A stretch of 64,000 nucleotides of DNA from assembly GCF_030272615.1 (NCBI RefSeq), contig NC_081407.1, forward strand, positions 442,540,713 to 442,604,712. The letters are read 5' to 3'. The number at the start of each line of letters is the position of its first letter. The stretch's first letter is position 1. Below the pieces are notes generated by a model that saw nothing but the letters and a program-made list of their open reading frames with translations, searched no databases and was not told the origin of the DNA. The stretch comes from Cryptomeria japonica. Its lineage: Eukaryota > Streptophyta > Pinopsida > Cupressales > Cupressaceae. Shown here piece by piece: positions 1-10,661 of this stretch. Made by a program: the position numbers and the translations under genes.

Positions 1-460
1 CTAAGGACATGGTCATAGGTTTCTGTCAAATCGACTTTTTAGATGGTGATGTTTAGGGTGTTCCATAGGCAAGCATACCAAAGAGAAGTTTGATAAAGGT
101 AAGTCTTGGAGATCCTTGGAAGTTCTTCATTTGGTTCACAATGACGTAGTAGGCCCATTTCCAATGGCATCATTTAGCAAGGCCTGCTATTTCCTCACCT
201 TCATTGATGACTACTCCCGCTTCACTTGGGTCTACTTTCTTGTTCACAAGAGTGAAGTGTTTGAAAATTTTCTAGCCTTTAAGGCTCATGTTGAGAAGCA
301 ATTAGGGAAGCCAGTCGAGATTCTCTGCACAGACAATGGAAGGGATACATGTGAACAATAGACTTGAGTAATTTTGCACTCTTGAGGAAATTGATCTTCA
401 GAACTTAGTTGCCTACACTCCATAGCATAATGGTGTTACAGAAAGGAAGAATCCTCATTT
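1..460 (+). pseudogene. Ty1/copia integrase fragment (broken)
   Basis: This is a relic of the integrase core of a Ty1/copia retrotransposon. The readable frame runs from about base 68, through a GKSWR-like lead-in, to LVHNDVVGPFP (first catalytic Asp region), then DDYSRFTWVYFL, then ILCTDNG (second Asp). A stop at 359-361 and a frame change follow. The catalytic Glu region can still be read near 410-450 as NGVTERKN. Only integrase is present: no protease, reverse transcriptase or LTR is visible next to it, and the window edge cuts off anything upstream. The family assignment is firm because of the DDYSRF and NGV-ERKN signatures. The lineage within copia cannot be told. Confidence 0.8.
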
Positions 461-967
461 AAGAAACCCAAAGCTTATCATGTATTCTTTTAAGCTAGGT
501 TCTTTTGGATTTGATTTCCTTATGATTAGAAAATAAATCCTAAGCTAAACAAATTGAAAGCAAATATATGTTTTTGGAATTAAGAGATACCTTGAAAACC
601 CTAACCCTCATAAGCCTTTCAAAATGATGCCTTATAGGGCAATAGAGTCCAGTTGAAACATTATCATTTGCAACTTTTACACATGTTTCCAATCCATCAA
701 CAACTGATTCAATGCATTACATTAAACCTCCAATTACTAATTGAAATGTAATTCTTCTTTAAGATCCTTAAAAACCATATTCAATCCTTTGTATCCTGAT
801 TGTAGCATTTTAACCATTTCCTTCAAATAGAGCAAAAACCAAGACACACACTGCATGTAACTTACAAAAATAGAAAAGCCAAGACTTACTTAAGTATTTC
901 AAAAGGATTAAACATAGCAATAAGGAGACAACCACACCAAATAGACCTCAAACTCCATTTTCATTAT
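461..967. other. AT-rich intergenic stretch, nothing recognised
   Basis: Beyond the copia relic I see no open frame, repeat or RNA gene. The first tens of bases may be more decayed copia sequence. Confidence 0.4.
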
Positions 968-1608
968 CTAATATGAAAAGTATGTTTTACAATTGCAAGA
1001 TGATATGTTTGTTTTTCTACTATCAACACCTAATACAAAATTCATCTTCTCAATTCTCACCAAAGAACTAGTTTCATCACTGAAGAATCCAAGGAAATCA
1101 AGTTCCCTCTCCTTCCTGGCCTCTTCAACTCTTAGTACCATGTTCCATTTTCTTCTTTTTTCACGTACTTGCTCAATTGTAAGGCAATTCCTAATCACAT
1201 CCTCTTCATACAATTCCTCATGAACAAAATCCCCCTTTAAAACTTTCATGAAACCCTCAGGTTCAAAGTTTCTTGTCTTCTCAAACCTCATCCTACATGC
1301 TTTCAAAATTCCATAAATCTGGCCCAATCCATCCTTGTTTGTAGTAGTGAAATTTGCAAATTTACACTTTGTGGGAAAGAAAGAGGGTTTCCTTGGCTTT
1401 CTAAAATGAATAAGGTCAGCTTCATTTAACCGCCACAAGAACTTAAGAATGCAGTTCTCCTTGGCAAAAAATTTGGTAGGACATGGGGTGCCACTAGACT
1501 CCCATAAATCCTTATTGCAATGATGTTAGAGTGGAGAAACCAGTCTCCCCAATTATGTGAAATCCCAATATCCTTTCTCCTCTCCACGGGTTTGAGCAAA
1601 TTAGACAC
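968..1608 (-). pseudogene. Unidentified protein-coding relic with a frameshift
   Basis: Two minus-strand frames join end to end. The upstream one (1608-1426) ends in a LPNFLPRRTAFL-like stretch. The downstream one (1438-968) picks up with FLWRLNEADLIHFRKPRKP and runs 150 residues rich in Lys, Arg and Glu. Overlapping ends in different frames indicate one ancestral reading frame broken by a frameshift near 1430-1440. I do not recognise the family. The charged composition and a fixed basic stretch resemble unknown proteins carried by plant retrotransposons, but that is only an impression. No neighbouring feature explains it. Confidence 0.4.
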
Positions 1609-2302
1609 CTCTCTAGGGATTTTTTCTTGTGAGAATCAAAATAACCAAGGATTTTTTGGACAAAATATTGCTCAGAAAGTAACAAAGTCAAAATTAGTAT
1701 GGCTATCCCATATGTATGTCCAATATTGAACTGGCAATTCTTGGCCTTCTTTGTCTCTTATTCTAACTTGTAGCTTATCATCCCAAAGTGTTCTCCCGCT
1801 CCACAAGAACATGTGACAAACTTATTCTAACTTGTAGCTTATCAACTCACAATTTAGGGTTTACAAGCTCTATAGCCTAGGGTTTTGCTCAACAAATAGA
1901 ATTCAACTCACTTTTCCTATCAAGAGCATAAAAGAGCTTGCAATTGTAAAAATTAAACTGAAAAGAACTTAAAAGTAAGCCCACTTACTACTTGAGATGC
2001 ATTTCTTCAAACTTTGTTTGTAAACCCTAGTTCTGATTGTAACTTACTTCAAAGCTAAAAATAGCAAATTTTGACATGTGCATTTGATTGTATAGAAGAA
2101 AATGGTTCTAATGAAGTACTTAATTGCTTGTAATGGCTACAGATCGAGTTGTTGCAGCTACTTCACCATTGCTTCATTCGTGTGTGAACCAACCCCATCA
2201 CTTAGTCGTTTACCCAATTTGAATGTGCACCATCAATTTGTGAAGACCGTGTGGAAATGGATGGCCTCGATTAAAAGATCAACCATTCAAAAATGGACGC
2301 GT
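1609..2302. other. Intergenic, short internal duplication only
   Basis: No gene is recognised. A phrase of about 20 bases (ttattctaacttgtagctta) occurs twice, near 1759 and near 1824. Confidence 0.4.
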
Positions 2303-2450
2303 ATATTCTGGCTCCAAAACGACAGTATGGATTGACTAACACGTGTGTTAGTCATGCGTTCTACACCGTCGATTTTGCAATAAACGGCTATGATCGACTA
2401 ACACATCACTATCACGTTGTACAAAAAGGTCCATTTTGGAGATAGAATAG
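2303..2450. mobile_element. 148 bp inverted-repeat element (MITE-like), copy 1
   Basis: A short non-coding element bounded by imperfect inverted repeats, tattctggctccaaaa on the left and its near-complement ending in agaata on the right. The interior carries a 16 bp near-palindrome (ctaacacgtgtgttag, 2336-2351). It matches copy 2 (2955-3101) end to end with one small indel and scattered substitutions. A clean target-site duplication is not visible, so the superfamily is unassigned. Non-autonomous DNA transposon is the simplest reading. Confidence 0.6.
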
Positions 2451-2954
2451 TCGCGGCCTTCAAAAATACTCCATCTCCATCTTGCTTTATGTTGGGCTCC
2501 ACTTGGACACATGTCACAAGAGCATGATGTTGGGGGCATGACTAAGCTCTGATACTTCTGGCTTCGCCATGCCATGGTCCACCATGTCTCTAGCTTGCAA
2601 GGGGTCGATCAAGGATCAGACAGTAAGTGTTCTTCTGGGGATTGATAGGTCTAACATGATAGAGGGCCACAAGCGCATTAAGAGTCGTTGATTTCATTTT
2701 GAGAGACTTAGGAAAAATTAAAGCGTAGACTTAGGAAATATTGTAGATCGATCAAGCAAGTTGCTAGGTAGGAGGGGTTGGTGACTAACTCCACTAGATC
2801 ACATGAAATTATAACTTACAACCAAAAATTGACACCAACAAGTCAACAGTAAAATATAACAAGCAAGACTTAAAGCTTATAACAAGGCTTGTAGGCTAGG
2901 GGTTTAGGGTTTTAGGAGATCCAAGGACATATACTAGCTTGAACAAGGATGCAT
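2451..2954. other. Spacer between the two MITE-like copies
   Basis: No gene or RNA recognised. Copy 1 and copy 2 of the short inverted-repeat element flank this spacer. Confidence 0.4.
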
Positions 2955-3101
2955 CTATTCTGGCTCCAAAACGACAATACGGATTGACTAACACGCGTGT
3001 TAGTTGCGCGTTTTACACCGTTGATTTTGCAATAAACAGTTCTGATTGACTAACACGTCACTACCACGCTGTACGAAAGGTCTGTTTTGGAGCCAGAATA
3101 G
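2955..3101. mobile_element. 147 bp inverted-repeat element (MITE-like), copy 2
   Basis: This is the better preserved copy. Its terminal inverted repeats are perfect over 18 bases (ctattctggctccaaaac and its exact complement at the right end). The centre-left palindrome ctaacacgcgtgttag is perfect. It has no coding capacity. It lies just upstream of an exon-like stretch starting at 3154. Confidence 0.65.
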
Positions 3102-3153
3102 CTTTGGCCCTTGAACAGAGGATTATGAGGCAATTTTGACTTAAAATTTGCAG

Positions 3154-3289
3154 GTTCTACCAAGCCCAATTGGGGTGACAATATATCAAGGAATACTTGA
3201 GGGACAGGGATCAAGAGAAGAATGTATATGATCCTGCAAACGTGAAGCCCTCAAAAAAGTATTTGAAGTTTAGCAAGAAGGATTACTAG
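3154..3289 (+). pseudogene. Exon-like fragment, unknown protein C-terminus
   Basis: A pyrimidine-poor but correct acceptor (ttgcag) precedes a stretch reading FYQAQLG, an in-frame TGA, then YIKEYLRDRDQEKNVYDP and a Lys-rich tail ending in KKDY and TAG. The charged, gene-like composition and the acceptor suggest the last exon of a decayed host gene. I do not recognise the family. The internal stop argues that it is no longer functional. It could also be chance. Confidence 0.25.
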
Positions 3290-3660
3290 AAGGGCATGTT
3301 GAAGGAGACTATGAAGACAAAATGAAAATCTGTACGAAATGTTTATATTTTGATGCATAAGTGTTTAATTTGGTAAGTTGATATAGGGTATGAAGCGTTG
3401 CGTATAATATGTATATTTTTTTGTTATTACTAGAAGTAGTGGGGAGCTGGTATAGATGTTGGGTTACTGATTTTGTATAAGTGGTTTGATGGGTGGTTCA
3501 TTGGGACAAATCGATGGTTTCAAATCATAGGACAACAAATTTAATTTTGTATATTTTATGGAAATCAATATTATTCAATACTTTTACTAATAAAAAAACA
3601 AAAAACACTCAATGGACATCTTCTGTAAACATCTATTTGGAAAAAGGTAAGCTTTTGTAC

Positions 3661-4260
3661 TTATTATTTTTGTGTAGATTTTAAAGACACGTGTTAGGGC
3701 AAATGAGAGTGTTATGAGAATTGGAAAGAAGCCATAAAGTGTTATAAGTACTAAAGACTTTGAGGACCAAAAGCTCCTTAATTTGTGAAGGTGTGACCTA
3801 CCAGTGGTTAATGGTTTGAATCAAAACAAAGTTTCCCTCGTCACAAAAAGGCAATAGTTACTATTGCTATAAGAGTATGCCTTTTCTACCAATGTTACCC
3901 ATGCTAGATAAGTTGACTAAACTTGGTGAAGTTATTATTTTTGTGTAGATTTTAAAGACCCATTATTTTTGTGTAGATTTGAAAAACCCATGTTAAGGCA
4001 AATGGGAGTTGCATGAAAATTGGAAAGAAGCCACGAAGTGTTACAAGATACTAAAGACTTTGGAGACAAAAAGCTCCTTGATTTGGGGAGACATGATCTA
4101 CCAACGGTTAATGGTTTGTGAATTAAACAAAGTTTTCCTCATCACAAAAGTTAATAGTTACTAATATAGTTGACAACTGCTATGAGAGTAGGCCGGCCTT
4201 TTATACCAATGTTCCCATACTAGGGAAATTTAGTTTGACTAAACTTGGTCAAGTTATGTG
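3661..4260. repeat. Diverged 300 bp tandem duplication
   Basis: Bases 3661-3930 and 3961-4260 are two diverged copies of one unit. Both begin tattatttttgtgtagatt and contain the same phrases in order: ttggaaagaagcca, actaaagactttg, aaagctcctt, ggttaatggttt, ctttt-taccaatgtt, and gactaaacttggt. Bases 3931-3960 are an extra copy of the unit start, which suggests slippage or unequal exchange. No coding content is evident. Confidence 0.7.
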
Positions 4261-4773
4261 CAGTTATCGATGAAGTCAAAGAGTTAGTACCAAAGATGAT
4301 AGTCAATTACCCTTACCAACAAAGACAACAATTTTGCTACAAAATCCATTAGGCTTGTTATTGCCATCTTAACTGTAGAAGTGGTCTTTATCAATAGTGT
4401 TATTAGGAGAGGATCTTTATCATTGAAGTCACATTTTACTTAGTTGTAAAATTAACCATGAGATTGTCGATGTGTCGACTATTGGGTGGAATACAAATTT
4501 AATCCTTGAAGGTCATGTCATTGGTCTCCACACAGGTAGGGTGACAACATGGCATGGAGATATACACGCATGACTTATGTACTCGGTTGATGTGGATGAA
4601 GGCTTGTTAGTTTTGCATTTGCATCTCATTGGACAATAATAGGTAGAAATTACAAATTATACGTGTCCCAAATGGTTGGCCAAAAAAACCAAATGGTACA
4701 AAACCATTTGCTTCTAAGAAGAGGCCATGGAAATGGGCTTGTGAAATGTGGTTACTAGATGTTGAATTGATGC

Positions 4774-5121
4774 TTGGTGTTTGATTGGGATCTCTGTTTT
4801 ATGGCAATTACATTTACAACCATTGCCAATACTGTCAGAGATGCAACCCCAAGGAACGCAGGTTATTTTTTATTCAATAATTTTGTTGAGCAAAGTTCTA
4901 GTTGCGAAGAAGCAGGTGTCAGTTATCTATCTCTACCTGTTGATGTAATACAATGTATGGGTTGGACTCTATTCCTTCGCCCTACAAACAGACAGATATA
5001 TAGTTCAGGGCAGCTTCTACTCCAAAGTGCTCATGATTTAGCAACTATCATCAAAGCTTTAGACCAGTGGCGACAGCCCTTCTGTGGAGGAGTAGTGGTG
5101 GACTATGCTGCTCTAGACTGA
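4774..5121 (+). CDS. Hypothetical 115-codon ORF, unrecognised
   Basis: An open frame of 115 codons with a mixed, protein-like composition and Cys, Trp and Gln residues. Its C-terminal half contains LLLQSAHDLATIIKALDQW and ends GGVVVDYAALD. No domain is recognised, there is no signal peptide and no clear promoter. Downstream, at about 5240-5310, a second short coding-like phrase (AKPFAVDRENGLYLLLS) lies in another frame. The whole stretch up to 5512 could therefore be pieces of one decayed multi-exon gene. A chance ORF is equally possible. Confidence 0.25.
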   Translation: MVFDWDLCFMAITFTTIANTVRDATPRNAGYFLFNNFVEQSSSCEEAGVSYLSLPVDVIQCMGWTLFLRPTNRQIYSSGQLLLQSAHDLATIIKALDQWRQPFCGGVVVDYAALD

Positions 5122-5424
5122 TCATATTTGAGCCATTGTGAGCAGAAATGTTGTAATAACCAGTGAACACCACGACTGCTACTCTCATGGTATGCAAGCA
5201 GGCTGACTGTTATGAAGGTGATAAAGAATTTGCCATAACTACCAAGGCCAAACCTTTTGCCGTAGATCGTGAAAATGGGCTCTATCTCCTCCTAAGTGTT
5301 CATGGAAGGGTAGGCTGTATTTTTTCAACTTGAGTACAATTTTGAAAATTATTTAAAATATTTAGGATTGTGAATATATGATTCATGATTTTGTTTGACC
5401 ATTTCAAGTAATAAATTACTGCAG

Positions 5425-5512
5425 ATAGAGGCTGGTTAGCTGCTATTGCAAGAACTAACTGGAGCTAATAATTTCATGTTCTACAGTACTACCTCCATTT
5501 TCAAATCTGCAG
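5425..5512 (+). pseudogene. Exon resembling sugar transporter (MFS, ERD6/MST type), broken
   Basis: The stretch lies between a tgcag acceptor and a GTATGC donor. It reads IEAG, an in-frame TAG, then LLLQELTGANNFMFYST and an IFKSAG end. This resembles the conserved segment of plant monosaccharide transporters with the pattern LQQL-G-N---FYS--IF-SAG, in a transmembrane helix lining the sugar path. Intact family members have about 480 residues and 12 membrane helices. Only this piece is visible. The stop and the absence of other exons mark it as a relic. Assignment rests on one motif. Confidence 0.35.
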
Positions 5513-5689
5513 GTATGCCCATTCTATATAACTAGTATACATGAAATTTAATTTTTCCACTTTGACCTATGTTCTATTTATTGTTGTCTTAGCTCACAAC
5601 TAAACTAACTACTTTAGATTCAGTCGATGTGTCCAACTCTTTAGGGAAAATATTCTATGGTACGTAATACGCATCCTAAACCTTTGGCT

Positions 5690-6262
5690 ATTTGATTTAT
5701 TATGGCGATACTGATGCGTTGGAACAGGGCATGGACATCCATTAAAAGCATAGTCAATACTGAATATTTGTCACAAATTGTGGTCACAACTGCACTAGCA
5801 AGCATTTTGTAAAATGTAAAAGGATGCACAGGGCAAGCAAACTGTTTGACACAATGCCTCAAGAGATGATATGCAATAATATTGTCAAACTATTCTCTGC
5901 AGCAGCACTTGCATACAGCAACACAAAAGCACAGAGCATAATCAAAACTGAATTTTTGTATTTGCAAGTGCACTCCTGGACATCTATACAAAATCTAAAA
6001 GCATATACAATGCAGGTGAACTGTTTGGTGAAATGCCTCAAAAAATAGACTCCATGAACTGCAATGGTTGCAGCATATCCAGAAAATGACCTGTGCAAAA
6101 TGTAAAAGCATAGACAATGCATATGAACTGTTTTGCAAAATGTCTGAAAAAAATGTATTCTCATGGAACATAATGATTGCCAAACCTGCACAAAACGGCT
6201 TTGTTGAGAAGAGCATGCAAGCTTTAAGCTACCCACCTGAAACAAGAGATATAGTCTAATGC
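5690..6262 (+). pseudogene. Pentatricopeptide repeat (PPR) gene relic
   Basis: Several frames carry PPR signatures. ASKLFDTMPQEMICNNIV is at about 5830-5890. GELFGEMPQK is at about 6013-6045. The best preserved is AKCKSIDNAYELFCKM followed by SEKNVFSWNIMIAKPAQNGF, at about 6090-6205. These match the PLS-class pattern of A-LF--MPE-N--SWN-MI--Y--NG, which binds organellar RNA in intact proteins. Frameshifts and stops break the gene into pieces of at most 75 codons, with about three repeats recognisable. Plant PPR genes often leave processed relics, which fits the lack of introns between repeats. Confidence 0.65.
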
Positions 6263-7506
6263 AAAAAGGCTTGCAAAGCTTCGAAACAAATGCAACTGAC
6301 AAATTTAAATTCAATTTCTGCAACCTCTGTGTTTGCTTCCACAGTCATTGCATTACATGACATTACATTTCTATAAGCCATTTAGCAAAACAATTCTTCA
6401 GTGTTGTATATGTTTTTACATTTTGCAAACATGTCCACCAAGCAAATGCAAAACCTGAAAAAAAAATAGTTTTCTAGTTTTATTTCGAGTGTCAATTTAT
6501 GCTATCAAAAAGAGCTACTATTTGTCCTTATCTTTCTTGATTTAATTCTTCTACATTCTAAGGGTTGTGAAAAGATTCTTTGGATCCAAGTATGTTTTCT
6601 TTATAATTTTACCCGATGAATCAATCTCTTCATATTGAGAGGGATAGAAACAACTTCAAGATACATGCTCGTTTTTAAGCTGCCAGTTTTTGTCATCATT
6701 TCAGCCAAAGCTTCTTCCAGAAGAACTTATGCAGGGGATCTAAAATATGTTAGATATGTTATTTAAATTTAACTAAACTCTATAAACAGTCAAAGTTGTT
6801 TAAGCTAAATCCAGGGGGCTAGGAATCTATGATATCAAGTTGAAGCAGCCAATTGGCAAATATTTTCCTGTTAGTTTTAGGCTTTAGCATATAAACAACA
6901 TGCTATCCTGCCCTTGGGTAATTCGTAACGTTTTTGTATTCCTGTCCTACAAGAAGAGTGCTATCCGAACAATTCATAATACCAGTAGAAATGCCTTTCT
7001 CTCAAGGTGTTCTTTATCTACTCAAAGAAATGGTTACATTGCGTTGTTTGAGAAATCATGGTAAATCTTAGTTTAATACAGTCGAATCTAATATACCAGG
7101 TTGTTGTGCAACAACCCTAAAAAGAGATGTTTAGCACAAACCGAAATAATTCACAATGGATCAAACTAAAATATGTGTTAAACCCTTGAATTGCATTACC
7201 AATAACTTAAACAAAATATGATTGGTATTGGTGTCAACTTTAAAATGTCATTATAAACTATAATTGGTATCCGCATTAACTTTGACATGATCACTCATAG
7301 ATATCCTGAAAACAGAAATTAGGGTTTTATAAATTCACTATTTGAGGGAAACAGCCTAACTCCATTAAAAAATGATTACTTGTAGACATCCCAAATCACA
7401 AAAAAGATCAGTTTTAATCTACAATGGTGAAAACAGTCAAGTTTTCAAGACGATGTGTTAACTTCAACAACCCTAGCCTTGCGCTGAGTGAAAAATCGCT
7501 ACAATC
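6263..7506. other. AT-rich intergenic stretch, nothing recognised
   Basis: No coding frame, inverted repeat or RNA gene could be supported here. The final part is the 3' flank of the S17 gene and probably holds its 3' untranslated region. Confidence 0.4.
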
Positions 7507-7907
7507 TTAGTTTCCAGTTTTCCCAGCATTTGTAAGACGAGCAGCATCAGAAGGAGCAGAAGCAGGGGGCTCATAAATTCGAGCCCTCTTCACTATTTCG
7601 GCCACAACCCAATTCTTCTGTTTGCTCAAAGGCCGAGAAGGGTCGAGTCTCACCTGAAACCCCCATTAAATCATAATGTTTAAAGCCCCATTAGATTATC
7701 ATCATTTGTTCAACACATTAAAGAAAAGGATGCTGAGGTGCATACCTTGTCGCCGATATTACAGTCATTGTTCTCATCGTGGGCCATGAATTTGCTGGTG
7801 CGCTTGTAGTAGCGATTAACGAGGTTATGGTGAACCAGCCGATCCACTGCTACGACAACCGATTTCTGCATCTTGTTCGACACGACTATTCCAATCACCG
7901 ATTTCAT
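7507..7907 (-). CDS. RPS17: Ribosomal protein uS17, bacterial/organellar type (two exons, intact)
   Basis: This encodes a small-subunit ribosomal protein that binds 16S-type rRNA through an OB fold. Exon 1 is 7907-7746 (54 codons) and begins [19 protein letters not shown]. It continues with the conserved [20 protein letters not shown] and ends CNIGDK. The intron is 7745-7654 (92 bases, GT...TTTCAG on the minus strand). Exon 2 is 7653-7507 and begins [20 protein letters not shown], the S17 signature (S-P-SK-K-W-V-EI), with an Ala/Ser-rich tail before TAA. The protein is 102 residues, the usual size for the bacterial-type family plus a short tail. There is no long transit peptide. Plant mitochondrial S17 proteins are similarly short, so a mitochondrial destination is my inference. 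No frame damage is visible. It is the only intact host gene here. Confidence 0.92.
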
Positions 7908-10195
7908 TTTCTTCTCACTAATTATCAGTTATACAAATCAAAGTGCAGGTAACAAAACCTCTCTGCCAAAGCCCTAAATCACAGAATCACCGTATTCCTT
8001 ACAACCACGAACTCCGCTTCCTTATTAATATGTCCTTTATTTATCGAATCGATTTTGAAGTTTTCCTTCTTATTGCACAGAAGGTGTTCCCTCTATCACA
8101 AAGAGCGACCTCATTTGGCAGATCGGGGCTGAGAAAATTTGATGTACATCAGAAGTTCAGAAAAAATACAGCAATCGATCAGCAAAACAATTTATTTTTA
8201 TTTTTCCAATGTATTTGTGTATTTGTGTTAGACTAACATGTCTATCTTTAAACTAATATAGGTAAAGTACAATATATCTATCTTTAAAAGAATATAGGTA
8301 AAGTATGATGGAAAATTATTTGTGTGATGTAGGAAATCAAAGTTTCAGTTATGCAACCACAAAACATAACAAGCTAAGAAATTGATCTTATCACATCTAA
8401 TAAAGATATGAAGACAAAGCACTTCAAACAAATATGCAAACCATAATAAAGTGCTTTCTCTATGATTTTCCATTGTTTCTCTTTCTCTTCTAAATATGTT
8501 GTTTGTGGATCTTACTTACAAGTACAAAAGTGAGCAAAAAGTAAGATAATTGATAGTGAGATGTGGTTGTTCAAATGATTGAAAAATTAAATCAATTTAT
8601 AGAGAAAATTGTCTCCAAAATTACATGAGAAAATCAAGGCAAATGGAACGCAAATTGATTCAAAAATGGCATAATTGATATGACAAAATATGACAAATTG
8701 CTATGACAAACTATGACAAATTGAAGAAAGATTTATGCTTCATGATTTATGATAAATTGGCCTTAAAATTTGCTCATTGATTTATGACAAATTGAGCACA
8801 AAAATAGCTTCATGATTTGAGCAAAAGGTGGAAATGGTGGGAGATAATATAGGAAATGAGAAGCATGAAATTATGAATGACAAATTATGACAAAATTAGG
8901 AGAAAATTAAGGGAGAGAAATGTGGGAAATAATTAATAATTTCTCATTTATTAATTAGCCCACAAAAGAGAAATTAGCCAATTATTTAATTGTGACACAA
9001 AACATAGGGTAAATGAATAAATTCATTTATCTTAAGGGAAATATTAGTAAAGGATTAATAATTAAAGGATTATTAAACCCTAAGAGAGAGAGACATAAAT
9101 CAAGATGATGTGGTAAAATAATTAACATGATCAGGATAAGGATTTAATGATTGATATAATGATTGACAAATTAACTAAAATTTATTGAAATCAATGCTCA
9201 AGATTTATCGTAATGATTGAAATGACAAGGACAATTGACATTAAGAATTGATTGGAATTGATTAGGGTTAAAAACGGTGATTATATGAAATTGATAGCTA
9301 ACCATGATCATGAAATGACAATTGAGATTGACATTGATAAGACCCAAATTGAAATGATTAAAAAGCAGAAGAATGACACGATGTTGACAATTGACAAAGA
9401 CCAAATGTGCAACATAGAGGAAGTGTTAGTAAAATGTGAAAACCTAAAAGAAGGTAACACAGACATGTTAAAGTGTGACACCACAATCGTTGACCATTTT
9501 TAAATGCTTACAATTTCGTTTAAATTTTTTATGTAAAATATATCAATGATATTCATAACTTGCAAACACAGTTATTTTTTAAGGTCATAATGTATAAAGT
9601 TAAACAAGATATAGCATAGATATGTGGATTATCACTTTATTATAATAAAAAAAGAAGGATGTAAATTTCATTGGGTGCATTCATGCAATATGAATGTTAA
9701 AAAATAATTTAAATCGTTTGAAAAGGAAGTCATACTTGAATGGTAATGATTAAATAAAATGATTTTGTTTAAACTTAAGTCTTTTTTTATAATGGAGATT
9801 TCTTTCATAAACATTGTGAAAGCATATGATGGTATATTAAAGGTTTGGAATGATTATCGTGGTGGAAAATCACACATTTATTAATAATAATTTATTTCAT
9901 ATTACTTTTATTTTTTATGTCGAAGGCATTCCCTATATGAAATAAACCCGTTAATTTTATAGATCAAGGGTTCCCAACATATAAGAGACGTGCAAAATGA
10001 TTGAAAACTTGTTGGTCATTGGATTTCCCGGCCACCGTTTTTAATTCTCATCATTCATTCATTTGTTTTCCATTTGTTTCCAAAAGCTCTTTTTCCTTTA
10101 TTTACGTTCAGCTCATCGTTTTCTCAATGATAGAAGAATGAAGATTGGTGTGATTTTAGTACAATACTATTTTGGTCATACTTTTGTTAGAAGTA
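7908..10195. other. AT-rich intergenic region upstream of S17
   Basis: The first 100-200 bases upstream of the S17 ATG probably hold its promoter and 5' untranslated region. No TATA box stands out. The rest is AT-rich with a low-complexity tract (listed separately) and no supported gene. Confidence 0.4.
8640..9400. repeat. Degenerate TGACAAATTG-rich low-complexity tract
   Basis: The words tatgacaaattg, atgacaaa and gattgacaatt recur at irregular spacing, densest at 8670-8790 and 9160-9400. The period is not regular enough for a satellite. An 83-codon frame (9252-9503) is a by-product of this composition, not a credible gene. Confidence 0.45.
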
Positions 10196-10661
10196 TCCAT
10201 TATTTTTTATTAAGATAAATGGGTTTTACAAGGACCCGAAACCCAGATCCAACAAAAAGAAAGCCAGTAGCAAACCAGAGTCTAAACAACTGCCAAACGA
10301 TAACGGAAATAGGGGAAACACCCCACAACACCTAACAAAAAGATACTAAACCAAAGCTAAAAAGCATATGCCAGAAGACAAAAAAACTAACTAAGAGCTT
10401 TCATGAGCTTAGTATTCTTTTGAATCATTTTGTCGTTAATATCTTCGAGCTCCTCCATAATGAATCTCAAGCTGCCTATTTCCTATATTTTGCTTCTAGT
10501 CTTGGTAGAGGAGCCTATAGAAGTCTGCATTTCCTAGGAATTAATCTTTAGGTTCTTCTCATTCCATTTGACCGCTGGAGACGGGTTAGAACTGGTAGGA
10601 TGGGTTTTCTGTATGGCGATTTTTTCATTTACCCTTTTAAGACCTTTAACACTATTGTTTT
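10196..10661 (-). other. 3' end of a decayed minus-strand transcription unit (gene or LINE-like)
   Basis: Read on minus, bases 10660-10400 show a hydrophilic, broken frame. It includes NEKIAIQKTHPTSSNPS and, after stops, MEELEDINDKMIQKNTKLMK followed by TAG. About 200 bases of 3'-UTR-like sequence come next, ending with TTGTAAAACCCATTTATC and a poly-A signal-like AATAAAAAA. This suggests the 3' end of a retroposed or host gene. Element 1 inserted immediately upstream, at the GTTTT site, so the upstream part was displaced to beyond 46305. Confidence 0.35.

Noticed and set aside
5641-6323. Minus-strand ORFs of 73-154 codons rich in Cys and Phe
   Set aside because: They are the complement of the PPR relic on plus, whose motifs are recognisable.
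9252-9503. 83-codon plus ORF rich in Asp, Lys, Ile and Met
   Set aside because: Composition follows the TGACAAATTG low-complexity tract; no domain and no upstream signals.
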